Source of the DNA: Odobenus rosmarus divergens | Lineage: Eukaryota; Chordata; Mammalia; Carnivora; Odobenidae | Reading direction: 5' to 3' | Length of the DNA: 64,000 nt | Assembly: GCF_000321225.1 (NCBI RefSeq) | Contig: NW_004451009.1 | Span: forward strand, 156,091 to 220,090 | Shown: piece after piece, positions 1-10,800 of the stretch | How the letters are laid out: the number at the start of each line of letters is the position of its first letter | How positions within the stretch are numbered: position 1 is the first letter of the stretch | Translations under genes and position numbers: made by a program | Notes under the pieces: generated by a model | Database searches by the model: none | Told to the model about the DNA's origin: nothing | Seen by the model: only the letters and a program-made list of their open reading frames with translations

Positions 1-2442
1 AGCGCAGAGCTGACCACACCTAGGACAGCCTGCACCAAAACCTTGGCCCTCCCTGCCCCGCTGTGTCTCCCCAAATGTGTCTCGAGGGAAGGCATCCCGG
101 CTTACAGGGGTGGGTGGGGTTCTTGGAAATACCAGTGACTACTAGAGGTGGAATGTCCAGCATCCCTCGGAAGTCAAAGCAGTACATCTTAGCAGAAATG
201 TTCGGGCTGCAAATAAATGGTAAATTTCCTCCAAGGTACGTGTGTAAGTTCCCTGAGAGCAGGAGTTTGTCTTTTTAATGCTCCTTCCCCCAGAAGCTAG
301 CACAAAAGGGAAGGCTTTGGGATAGCTGACTGACAGACGGACAGAAACGTGCCGTCTGAGTTTACAGGCCACAAGGGAGAGCCCGGAGCACAGAGAGAGC
401 ACATTCAAGTCCCCTCACATGAAGTGGTACCATCAGAACCAGAACCAAGAGTCCAATGCCTGCCAAGTCACAAATAAGCCCCCACCCAGGGGTGGGGGCT
501 GTTCTCTGGGTTTTGGGATGCGATGCCAGTGGGATCTGAAAGTCTTTGACGGAAGGGTCTTACAATCCAAACAGAGGCTTTGGTCCACGGCAATGCTGGA
601 TGGTGTGGGAAACCGCCGGTTGCCTCAGGCCAACCACGGGCAGGGAGAAAGGAGCCTGAGACAGTGCAGACCATGGGTTCACGTGCAAGCAGGCCCATCT
701 CTTGGAAGGAAGGACAGAGTTGGTGCCCTTAAGAAGGATTAAGTTCTTCTTGGGTGCCTGACCGTGACCTCCATCTCCTTGGGCCTCACTGCTCCCAGAG
801 GATCCCGCCTCCAGCTGGTCATCTGCCAGGTCACATCATAACGGGCAGGCTCAAGGGAAGGCACACCGGAGGCCTCCACAGAACTGGGCGTGGGAAGGAG
901 ACGAAGCAGCTGAAGGAAGCTGTCTGGGGAGAAGCTGGCCCAGTAAAGCCTCCTGCACACCTGCTGGGGCCAGGCGTTAATTCGGGTGGCCTGACATGTG
1001 GCAGAGGGCGGCAGAGCAGCAGGGAGCCTGGAGGCAAACAGTTCACAGCAGCAATGTGCTGGGAGAGGCTCGGACTCTGTGCCTGGCCCCATGGGAAGGG
1101 AGTGAGCAGAACCAGGCAGGGTCCAAGGCCCCTGGGGAGGCCCACAGAAGGGATTTGTGCGGGCTTCACGAGAAGGCAGAACCCTGGGAGATGCTACACA
1201 GACAGGTGGGCCTGTCAATGGGGCTCTAGGTCTGCAGCAGAGCAGATCCAGGGACGGGACCCGGCAGCGTGGGGGTTGCTCGCCTTGGCCTTTGGGTCAG
1301 GGTGGCCTCAGACTCCAGGAGGACCTGGCTTTGGGCAGCCCCCAACTCCAGAAGCGTCTTGGGAGCTGGGCTGACACAAGAACGCAGAAGTAGAGAAATA
1401 AAAAGGAGCATCTCCTGTGACGGAACCAGGGAGGAAAGCTGGGATGTCTACCGCGGGAAACCAGAGCATCCGTGCTCATCTCACCCAGGACGCCCAGACC
1501 CCCGGTGTCGAGGCCTCCACAGCGGCCACACACATGGCCTCCAGCAAAAGCTGTCTGTGAATTCACTCTCAGGGAGGGTCACGCACGTTCTCAAATTTCA
1601 GAACAACTGCCAGGTTCAGTAGAGCTGAGAGAACAAAGTGTTTGCTCAGTTTCTGTCATTGGAGATTTTTTGTATGTACGTGTGACATTGATGACCGGTG
1701 CTTTTATTTTTCTCACACCTTACCTTAAAGACGGCCGTGCTCTCATACACAACCTACAGAGCACCAGGGTCTTCCGGAACCACCAGGGCCCCAGCGGGAC
1801 CCAAGTGCTGCAGACACAGCCAGCACACCCCGTTAAATCCGGAAGCATTAGCGTTGGGGAGGGGCTTCTGCAGCGTTTCGCCCACATTGACTACACTTCA
1901 GGAGGGTTTTGCCCCATATTGTGTCTTTCGGGAGGGAATCGGCTTGGTGCTGAATCACCCCATGTGCTGTCCTGGGAGAATGCACACATGGCAATGGGGT
2001 TTCACAAACAGATTCATGTGACTGACATTTACACAATATTTTTGTAATTAGGCAGGAATCTGAGCGCAGAGTCAAAGGGGAGGTGCTCAGGCCAAGCGGC
2101 TTTGTGCTCACCACTCACTCGGCGTGTGCATGTGTACACCGTGTTATTATGGAATTCATTATTTAGTCAAAAAAGGCAGAAGAATTCCAGTAATTATAAA
2201 ATACCCCAGCTAGCAAGACAGATGTAAATATGACTCCCAGTATTGAGCAAGCTTAACCTTGCAAAGTGCAATCACAGGAAAGAGTCCAGAAGTGTCTTCT
2301 TTCTTTTTCAATGCCATTGCAAATTAGCGATAAGGCCTAGCTTTGCAAGAAGTCCTAAGACGCACAACCTCATAAGAGGGGCTCAGAGATTTTATTTTCT
2401 ACTCAATTTTGGATTGTTTTCAAAAGCACTTGGCAGACCTTA
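1..2442. other. GC-rich single-copy DNA, no gene recognised
   Basis: No transposon family or exon was recognised. Open frames of up to 206 codons exist on both strands, but they overlap each other, resemble no family I know and lack splice or polyadenylation context. They fit stop-poor GC-rich DNA. From about 2120 the sequence becomes AT-rich and leads into the repeat block that follows. Confidence 0.6.
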
Positions 2443-2885
2443 TGTATTAGCCAAGGCTTTCCAGAGAAACAGAACCATCCATACAGCAAGATTTATCACA
2501 GGGAAGCAGCTCACGTGGTGAGGAGGCTGGCAAGTCTCAGGATCTGCGGGCATCCAGCTGGAAGCTGGGAGAGCTGATAGTTCAGGTCCAGCCTGGTACA
2601 CAGCCTGAGGCCTGGGAGGACCGGTGTCCTTCCTGTCTGACGATCAGCAGGCCAAAACCCAGAAAGAGCCAGTGTTTTTGTTAGAGTTCAAAAGGAGGAA
2701 AAAAGCCATAGTCCCAGCTCAGGTACAGTCAGGCAAGGAGAGTGCCCTGTTATTCAGGGGATGGTCTGCCTTTTGATCTGCTCAGGCCTTCAACTGACCT
2801 GATGCGGCCCACCCACATCAAGGAGGGCACTGTTTTATGCAGTCGACAGGTTAGTCTACAGAGCTGATATCACTAAGGGTATAAA
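2443..2885 (-). repeat. MLT2-type LTR fragment (ERVL)
   Basis: The segment opens with tgtattagccaagg and ccagagaaacagaacca, the reverse complement of the MLT2 LTR end as I recall it. It continues with the family's internal landmarks: aggaggctggcaagtc, gggagagctgatag, ggccttcaactgacctgatg, and cggcccacccacatca followed by ggagggcactg. It is antisense and appears to lack the far end of the LTR. No internal retroviral gene is seen. ERVL-class LTRs are old and non-functional; this is annotated as a relic. Confidence 0.7.
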
Positions 2886-3059
2886 AGGAAACACTGTCAG
2901 GTCTGGTTTTGAAGCTATTGAAAAATAGAAAAAAATCATAGAAATGTTCTGTAATTATAAAGTTTGATCAAGTGTTTTATTGTATTCATTCCAAAGAGCA
3001 CTGAGAAAATCCACATGAGATGTTCTTAATTAATTTATTTTTTAGAGGTCTATTAATTT

Positions 3060-3262
3060 ATTTGATAAAGCAATGGGGTAATTGGGTGATGGGCGTAAGA
3101 GGGCACTTGTTGGAATGAACACTGGGTGTTATAGACAACTGATGAATCACTAAATTCTACCCCTGAAACTAAAAATATTACATGTTAACAACTGATAAAT
3201 TATTGAACACTACATCTGAAACTAACGATTTACTATATGTTGGCTAATTGAACTAATGGAAT
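3060..3262 (+). repeat. carnivore L1 3' UTR end fragment
   Basis: The segment carries the carnivore L1 3' end signature: aattgggtgatgggcg, gagggcacttgttggaatga and acactgggtgttatagac, then gatgaatcac and cctgaaactaa, and finally ctaattgaact leading into an A-rich tail. It is a strongly 5'-truncated sense copy. A segment of about 53 bp (3137-3189) is repeated imperfectly at 3190-3245, so the tail of the UTR is duplicated. Confidence 0.75.
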
Positions 3263-3335
3263 TTAAATAAAAATAAATAAATAAAATAAATAAATAGAAA
3301 TAAATAAATAGAATTTAAAATTAAAAATTTTAAAA
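3262..3335. repeat. (AAAT)n tail microsatellite
   Basis: This is an A-rich tract of aaat units with a few interruptions. It directly follows the L1 3' UTR and is best read as that element's poly(A) tail expanded into a microsatellite. Confidence 0.85.
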
Positions 3336-3739
3336 ATAACCTAGGAGTAATACATATATTTTAAATTGAAACTGTCAATTCAAAAATGAAGCCACTGATC
3401 CAAAGCCAAAGGAAAATTGGGCAAAACAAAGTAAGTTTTGGGCTATCCAAGACCCAAACCAAGCATTATATAAAAATGTTACAATTTAACTCAGATTTAG
3501 GTATTTGCCTTTCTCTGGATTTATTCTACTATCTAGTGTACATGTCTATGACCAAATCAAGAAATCTACTACTTTTTTATAGTTATTTTAATAATTTTGT
3601 GTTTTAACTTCATACTAGGGTTAAAAGTGATTTACATGCTGCCCTGAAGTGACACAGCATTCCTTAGGTGTCAGGTCTTTATCTTCCCTTACAAGGCTCA
3701 TTCTTTCATACACTTCCGTGTTCATTCGGTGTTGAAGAT
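3336..3739. other. AT-rich spacer, nothing recognised
   Basis: AT-rich sequence with no recognised repeat or gene. A 73-codon frame at 3386-3607 has no recognisable domain and AT-rich codon use, and is probably chance. Confidence 0.5.
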
Positions 3740-3978
3740 ATTCCATAGCACTTCTTTAAGGCAGGTCTAGGGGTGATGAACTCCCTCAATTTTTGTTTGT
3801 CTGGGAAAGATTTCATCTCTCCATTTTTTTTCCAATTTTCTATTGTACAAAATACACATCATATAAAATTTACCATCTGAATTAGTTTTCAGCACACAGT
3901 TCGGTGATGTTAAATACATTCACAATTTTGTATAACCATAACCAACATCCATCTCCCTAAAAAATGGACTTACCTTTA

Positions 3979-3989
3979 ATGATCTTTTC
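3979..3989. repeat. left target-site duplication of the twin-primed L1
   Basis: The 11 bases atgatcttttc recur exactly at 4628-4638 on the far side of the inserted L1. Confidence 0.85.
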
Positions 3990-4627
3990 TTTCTTTTTTT
4001 TTAATTTATTTTTTTCTATTATGTTCAGTTAGCTACTGTTGAGTACATCATTAGTTTTTGATGTAGTGCTCTGTGATTCATTAGTTGTGTATAACACCCA
4101 GTGCTCATCACCACACTTGCCCTCCTTAATGCCCATCACCTTGTTACCCCCTCCCTCTGCCCCCCTTCTGTAACCCTCAGTTTGTTTCCTGGAGTCTAAG
4201 AGTCTCTCGTGGTTTGTCTCCCTCTCTGATTTCTCCCCCTTCGGATTTCCCTCCCTTCCCCTATGGTCCTCCATGCTATTGCCTATGTTCCACATATGAG
4301 TGAAACCATATGATAATTGTCTTTCTCTGCTTGACTTACTTCACTTAACATAATACCCTCCAATTCCATCCATGTCAATGCAAATGGTAAGTATTCATTG
4401 TTTCTGATGGCTGAGTAATATTCCATTGTATATATGAACCACATCATCTTTATCCATTCATCTGTTGAAGGACATCTACTAGGTATTTACCCCAAAGATA
4501 CAGATGTAGTGAAAAGAAAGGGCACCTGCACCCAATGATCATAGCAGCAATGTCCACAATAGCCAAAATGTGGAAAGAGCCAAGATGCCCTTCAACAGAT
4601 AATGGATAAAGAAGATGTGGTACATAT
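3990..4627 (-). mobile_element. carnivore L1 insertion, 5' part inverted (twin priming)
   Basis: From left to right: a T-rich tract (3990-4017, the antisense poly(A) tail), then antisense L1 3' UTR to about 4475 (landmarks caccagtgctcatcacc-like text at 4098-4115, then tgctcatcaccacacttgcc and gcctatgttccacatatgag). After that comes a sense segment from 4476 (ctaggtatttaccccaaaga, ggcacctgcacccaatgatc, caatgtccacaatagcc) ending at 4627. In the minus-strand reading this is TSD, inverted upstream segment, 3' segment, poly(A), TSD, which is the twin-priming order. The two halves share about 40 bp around the inversion (4436-4475 and 4588-4627) and so form an imperfect inverted repeat. It is nested in an older L1. 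Confidence 0.85.
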
Positions 4628-4638
4628 ATGATCTTTTC
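4628..4638. repeat. right target-site duplication of the twin-primed L1
   Basis: An exact copy of the 11-bp sequence at 3979-3989. The host L1 reading continues immediately after it. Confidence 0.85.
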
Positions 4639-5329
4639 ATCTTATGAAACTGAAACTCTACACTCATTAAACAATAACTCCCCATTTCCCCCTCTCCTCA
4701 GCCTCTGGGAACTACCATTCTACTTTCTGTCTCCATGATTTTGACTACTCTAAATATCTCATATAAGTGTAATATTATAGTGCTATCATTTTGTGACTGG
4801 CTTATTTCATTTAGCATCATGTCCCTAAGGTTCATCCATGTTGTAGCAGGTGTCAGAATTCCCTTCCTTTATAAGGCTGAATCATATTCTATTGCATAGA
4901 TATACCACATTTGGTTATCCATCCATCAATGTATACTTGCTTTGTCTCCATTTTCAGCTATTATAAATAATGCTGTTATGAACATATGTGGACAAATATC
5001 TCCTAGAGACCCTGCTTTCAGTTCCTTTTGGTAAATACTCATTAGTGGAATTGCTGGATGACATAGTAAGTCTATGTTTAATTTTTGAGGAACCATCATA
5101 CTGTTTAACATAATGGGTGTACCATTGTCCATTCACACTACGAGTGCTCAAGGCTTTCAGTTCCTCCACATCCTTACCAATAGTAGTTAATTTTGTTTGT
5201 AGTAGTCATCCTAATGAATGTGAGGTGGTATGCCATTGTAGTGTGATTTGCATTGCATGGTACATTGAGTATAGTGCTCAGAAAGTTCTTGCCTTGGGAA
5301 GTGAGAAATAATTAGCCCTAAATTATGTG

Positions 5330-8300
5330 CTGCTTTCATCCCACCTTGTGAATCTCAAAAGCAGGACCTGAAAGGGTTAAACTGCCCCCAACCAGTTTAA
5401 TTGAATCCCAAAGTTGAATAAAAGAATATTTATAGGGATATAAAAAATATTCAGTGTGGCACAGAGTAAAATGTTCAATGTCTGGTATATAATGAAAGAT
5501 TACTGCATATGCACTGATGAAAGAAAGTAGAACCTACAAAGAGAAGAATCCAGTAAAACTGCCCAGAACCAATGTGGATGTTAGAAATAGCAGAAAATGG
5601 CATTAAAACATTTCTTATAATTGTATTCCATATGTTCCAAAAGTTAAGTAGAGACATTGAAGATATAAAACACATCCAAAGAGAACTTCAGAGATGAAAA
5701 CTATAATGTGTAAGATGGAAAATACATGTGTGCTGATTATACATTGAAGAAAAAGATATCAGTGAACTTGAAGACCTAACAAGAGCCACTTTCTCTGAGA
5801 AAATACAGAGAGAACAAAGGATTTTTAAAAATAAAGCACTAGTGAGTTATAAGGCAACCTCAAAAAAACATATATACTTGTACTGGGAGTCCCCAAAAGA
5901 GGGGGCAGAACATAATAATGCCAAAAATTTCCAAATGTGTAGAGCACTATGAAGCAACATATTGATGAAGCCCAATGAACCCCGCTCATAAGTAAAATGA
6001 AAACTACACCAAGGTCCATCATAGTCAAATTGTCTAAATCAGTGGTAAAGAGAAAATTGTAAATACAGCCAGAGATAAAAAAAAAAAACAACATTACAAT
6101 TTAGAGGAATAAAATTGATAATGGCAGTCAATTTCTTGTAAGAAACAATCGAAATTAATGAAAAACGGAGCCCTATATTTACCATACTGAAGTGAAAAAA
6201 CTACCAGCTTAGAATTCTATACCTAGCAAAAATATCTTTCAAAAATGAAAGTACAAGAAATACTTTATCAGACATATAAATTGGAAAGAATTGATCACCA
6301 ATGGGTCTGCAATAGACAAAATGATAAAGGAAGTCTATCAGACAGAAAGAAAATAAAAATACAAGTGGGAAATAACACAAGGAAACTTCCTCAACCTGAT
6401 AAAGGGCATCTATAAAAATCCTACAGGTAACAACACACTTAATGATAAAGACTGTTTTCCCCTGAGATGCAGAATGAGACACAGATGTCTTCTCTTATCG
6501 CTCCTACTCAGCATTGTATTGGAAATTCTAGCCAGTGCAACAAGGCAAGAAAAAGAGTATTGAGGCTGGAAAAAAGTAGAAACAAATCTGCCCCTTTATT
6601 TACAAACCACATGATCATCTATGTAAAAAATCCAATGGAACCTATAAAAAATTACTACAAGTAATGAGTTTAGTAGGGTTGCAGAATATAAAATCAATAT
6701 ACGAAAACCACTTGTACTTATGCACTTAGCAATGAAACATCAGAAATTGAAATTTAAGATACCATGTACAATAACAAAAACACAAAATACTCAGAATTTA
6801 GTCAGACAAAATAAGTGCAATTCCTGTCCACTTACAACTTCAAAACATTGAGAGTACTTGAAGAAGTCCTAAGTAAATGGAGAGATGTACACCATGTTCA
6901 TGTGTCAGAAGACTCAATATTTTTAAGATGCTCATTATGCCCTTATTGACTTGTAGATTCAATACATTCTCAATCAAATTATGGGCATAAATTTTTGTAG
7001 ACATTGACAGATTACAAAATCCATGTGGAAATGCAGAGAACTAAAATAGACGAAATCACTTTGAAACAATAGAACAAGTTTAGAAGTCTACCTGATTTAA
7101 AGTCTCATTACAAAGCCAATCAAGACAGATAGTATTGTTGAAAAAAATAGAAAGATCAATAGAACAGAGTAGAGAGTTGTGAAATAGACACATACATGTA
7201 TGAACAACTGATTTCTAATGAAGTTACAAAGTTCAGGATAGAAAGGACAGTTGTTCCAACAAGTGATTCTGGAAAAATTGAATATATGCAAAAACAAAAC
7301 AAAAAAGCAAATTAAACTTTTGATCCATTTCTTGTACCATATACGGGGATTAATAAAAAAATTACATCTAAATGTAAAACCTAAAACTCTAAAAAGTCTG
7401 CAAGAAAACACAGGAAATTATTTTTGTGGCCATGCTGAAGGCAAAGACTTATTTGCTACAACATCAAAAGCATAATCCATAAAAGAAAGCATTGATAATT
7501 GGACTTTATCAAAATTAAATAGTGCTGCTTTTCAACAAAAATGTTAGAAGAGTCAGAAACAACCTGAGGGTTCTAGAGGGGAGGGGGGTGGGGGATGGGT
7601 CAGCCCGGTGCTGGGTATTAAGGAGGGCACGCTCTGCATGGAGCACTGGGTGTTATATGCAAACAATGAATCGTGGATCACAACATCAAAAACTAATGAT
7701 GTACTGTATGGTGACTAACATTAAAAAAAAAAGAAAAATGAGAAGATAACCCTCAGACTGGGGGAAAAATTTGCAAACTTTATCTCTGATAAAGAACTTA
7801 CATTTGGAATATAGGAAGATCCTCATTCGAGAGGGAGAGAAAGATTTTAAAAGATTGGAGCAGGCACTTCATCAAAGAATATATGAGATTGAAAAGATGC
7901 TCAATACACCAGTCACCAGGTCAACAAAAATTAAAATCCCAGTGAGATTCCACTCCATACCTATGAGAATGGTTAAAATTAATAAGATTGATCATACCAA
8001 GCATTGGAAAGGATGTGCAAGAACTGAACTGTAACTTTCATGCACTAGTGTAGGGAAGGTAAAATACCACAATCACTTTGGAAAATAGTCTGTCCACTTC
8101 TTCAAACGTTAAACACACACCTGCCATAAGATCTGACCATTCCATCCCTGGGTATTTACACAGAACAGATGAGAACTTATTTCTGCTCAGTTTGCCCAAG
8201 AATGATTATATTAGCTTTAAGTAGTAGCCCAAAAACTGGAAACAACCTAATGTCCATCAACAGGTGACTGACTGAATACAATGTGGCATATCCAGTCAAT

Positions 8301-8660
8301 GGAGCACTACTCATCTATAACAATAAATGGGTGAATCTCAATATAGTTATGCTGAGTGAGGCAATCCAGACAAAAGAGTACATAACATACGAGTCTACTT
8401 ATGTAAACTCTAGAAAATGCAAATTAATCAGTAGTGACAGAAAGAAGATCACAGGCTGCCTAAGGTGCAGGGAGGGGATGGGGGGCTAGGAGGGCGGGTT
8501 CACAAAGAGGCAGGAGGAAGTTCCTGTGGCAATGGACATGCCAGGGATATTGTATGTGTGTGGTCATGGCTTCCTGAGCATATAAATATGTCAAAACATA
8601 TGAAATCTTACAGTTTAGATAGATGAAGTTTATTATATACAATTATAACTTATTGAAGTC
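5330..8660 (+). repeat. old L1 (L1M type), sense, internally deleted
   Basis: From 5484 the text follows the upstream and ORF1 part of old mammalian L1s: gtattccatatgttccaaaa, gtgaacttgaagacctaaca, ttagaattctatacctagca and atatctttcaaaaatgaaag. Near 6378 it jumps to the ORF2 reverse-transcriptase region (cattgtattggaaattctag, then acatgatcatctatgtaaaa) and continues through the ORF2 end (gaaaacacaggaaatta, ccagtgagattccactcc, cattggaaaggatgtgcaag) to a 3' UTR with a G-rich tract at 8470-8498. The ORF2 N-terminal half is missing. Frames are broken throughout. A younger L1 tail interrupts it at about 7555-7734. Confidence 0.8.
7555..7734 (+). mobile_element. younger carnivore L1 3' end inside the older L1
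   Basis: A G-rich run (7578-7599) is followed by tattaaggagggcacgctct, gcatggagcactgggtgtta and gcaaacaatgaatcgtgg, then aaaactaatgatgtactgta and an A-rich tail. This matches the carnivore L1 3' UTR more closely than the surrounding relic does. The older L1 reading resumes after the tail with cctcagactgggggaaaaat. A possible imperfect TSD is aaaaatgttagaag at about 7538 against aaaaatgagaag at about 7735. Confidence 0.75.
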
Positions 8661-9229
8661 AAAACACTAACAGAGACTGAATAACAATATGCTAGAACAG
8701 ACTTGTTCTGCTTTACCAAATCCAGTTGTTAGATTTTCAGGATTTTGTGAGCCACCTCGAGTCAAATTTGTGGGTTGTGATTCCCACGTGGGGACCACCT
8801 ACATCAAGGAAATGAGCATGTTTGTTTATACCTCTGTTTTCTCAAAAGCTGGTTGACAAACTTTCACCAGCACACCACTGAGTTGACTGACAGTATAAAA
8901 ATATGGTCAGAGGATGGAGTTACTTGTAGAAAATATTTTTCCTTTTGATCTTTAATTACACATAGGTAACATATAAACTACTAAATTTGTTTATATATCT
9001 GAATGTTATCAACTAATTAAATGGCAATAACTCAATTCATTTTTAAACATTGAATTTTAATCTTCTATCAAATTAAATTTGGTAAAATACTGATGGAAAA
9101 AGTCATGAAGCACTTGCCTTTTTTTCTCTCCCTTTCAAGAAGGGGAAAGAAATGATCATTTTGGCTCTCTCTCATTTTTCATTCTGGGAACTCAGAACCG
9201 CAAAATCTTTAAGCACCCCATGTTCTCCT
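8661..9229. other. AT-rich spacer, nothing recognised
   Basis: AT-rich single-copy-looking DNA with no open frame of note and no recognised repeat. Confidence 0.5.
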
Positions 9230-9425
9230 TCTGAACATAGTGTTCTCTCTGCCTGGAAATCTTTCACCCATATCCCCATCCCTCGGCTTACCTGACTCCA
9301 TGCCTGGTTCTAGGAGGGTAAAAATCAGACTTCTTCCCCAGCAGAGGCTCAGCATCTGGCCAGGACCCTGCCATGCCACAGTGAGTTCATATTTTTTGTG
9401 GATACATGATTGAATTAATGACTTA
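9230..9425 (+). repeat. probable L2 fragment
   Basis: Text such as tgttctctctgcctggaaat, tatccccatccctcggctta and gattgaattaatgac follows the 3' part of LINE-2 (the tgttccctctgcctgg landmark, ending near the attgaatgaatga tail). It is diverged and truncated. Confidence 0.5.
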
Positions 9426-9745
9426 ATATTCGTCCAAGAGTGTACTTGGCTTAAAATAAAATATGGGCAAAAGTCCTTGACAACTGTTAAGTTCTATAGG
9501 AAGGGATGACATAATTATTTCTAATTTTTAGTTTTAAATGATAGGCATTACTTGGATGTTAATTATGGAAATAGTATCTTTCTACATAGAAAGACCTCAA
9601 AAAATTCTTATCTCTTGTCTAGCTAAACAGCTTTCTCACTTTATGATGAAATTTAATGTTCCAATAGTAGTGTAATTTCTGTTCTTGTTTGATAAGAGAT
9701 CAGTAAATAACTATTTCTGCACACAGGATTGGTGATGGAGTTAAA

Positions 9746-9954
9746 GGAGTATTTTAAGGGGCACCTAGGTGGCTTAGTTGGTGAAGCCTCTGACTCTTGA
9801 TTTCGGGTCAGGTCATGATCTCAGGGTGGTGAGATCGAGCCCTGGGTCAGGACCAAGTATGGAGTCTGCTTGGCATTCTCTCTCTCTCTCTTTCTTCCTC
9901 TGCCCATCCCTGCACCCTCCTCTCTAAAAAGGAACAAATAAGGGAGTATTTTAA
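9746..9954 (+). mobile_element. CAN-SINE (tRNA-derived) with 12-bp TSD
   Basis: The body (9758-9942) starts ggggcacctaggtggcttag, which covers the RNA polymerase III A-box region. The B-box-like gagatcgagccctgg follows, then a ct-rich stretch and an A-rich tail. The duplications ggagtattttaa at 9746-9757 and 9943-9954 match exactly. The head has several changes from the usual cgcctgggtggctcag, so it is an older copy than the one at 53834. Confidence 0.9.
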
Positions 9955-10332
9955 ATTTTTGATGTTTAAAATGATTTATTTTCATTAACATTGGTGGCAT
10001 AGTCATTAAATCACAAAAGTGATTTGGTCTGTTTCCTAAAGCTGATGGCAGATTAATAATTAAAAGTACCAAGTAGCATTTGTAAAAGCAAGCACATTTT
10101 CTATGGCTACAAATGAATCCTTTTCATTAACAACAGAATAAACTATGTATAAATGCCCAGCCTTAGTGTTTTATCAGATTCACTGTTTCCATGGTGTTTC
10201 TGCACATTTTTAAATGCAACTTATTCTCTGTAGGTGTGTCTTTTAACATTGTAGTTTATGTTTCTATTTCTTTTTATTATAGTCAATCCTCACTTGATAC
10301 TCATGCACATTTCAAGCTTAAGATTATTTTTT
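9955..10332. other. AT-rich spacer, nothing recognised
   Basis: AT-rich sequence with no gene and no repeat that I can name. Confidence 0.5.
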
Positions 10333-10800
10333 TTTCTCTTCAAGGAGATATAATTGACATACAGCACTATATAAATTTAAGGTGGACAGCATATTGATTT
10401 GACTTACATATATTATGAAATGATCACCACAGTAAGTTCATCATCTCACACAGATACAAGAGAAGAAATGTTCTTCCCTTGTGATGAGCAACCCTAGGAT
10501 CTACTCTCAGTGGCTCTCCCGTGCACCCCACCGCAGGGTCAGCCACAGTCACCACACTGCACAGGACACTCCCAGGACTCATTTATCTTAGAACCGGAAG
10601 TTGGTGTCTTTGACCCCCTTCCTCCAACCCCCCTCCCCCACTCCCTGCCTCTGGTAACCACAAATCTGATTTCTTTTCCTAGACTTTGGTGTTGGATTAG
10701 ATCATACAGTATTTGTCTTTCTCCGTCTGACTTATTTCTCCAAGCATAATACCCTCAGGGTCATTATATAACACATTTTGCCTTCAGATCATAACATAGT
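10333..10800 (-). repeat. old L1 (L1M type) 3' UTR, antisense
   Basis: Antisense landmarks appear in order: ggagatataattgacataca, tatgaaatgatcaccacagt, cttgtgatgagcaaccctag, gatctactctcagtgg, cagtcaccacactgcac and cctctggtaaccacaaatct. These match the reverse complement of old L1 3' ends. There is no coding capacity. Confidence 0.75.

Larger units (their letters stand above)
3740..5265 (-). repeat. old L1 (L1M type), antisense, interrupted by a younger L1
   Basis: The left part (3745-3825) reads aggtctaggggtgatgaact and ttttgtttgtctggg. It then jumps to the antisense 3' UTR landmarks acatcatataaaatttacca and catccatctcc. The element resumes after the insertion at 4639 with atcttatgaaactgaaact, ctccccatttcccc, tcatccatgttgtagcaggt, agtggaattgctggatgaca and gaatgtgaggtggta. 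These are the reverse complements of mammalian L1 ORF2 end and 3' UTR. Flanking text joins across 3990-4627, which shows this is the older host. All frames are broken. Confidence 0.8.

Noticed and set aside
7771..8034. 87-codon frame with LINE-protein flavour
   Set aside because: It is a short surviving piece of the old L1 ORF2 C-terminal region, already covered by the L1 entry; it is not an independent gene.
9758..9860. tRNA-like A-box and B-box sequence that could be read as a tRNA gene
   Set aside because: It belongs to a CAN-SINE with tail and TSD and does not form a complete tRNA.
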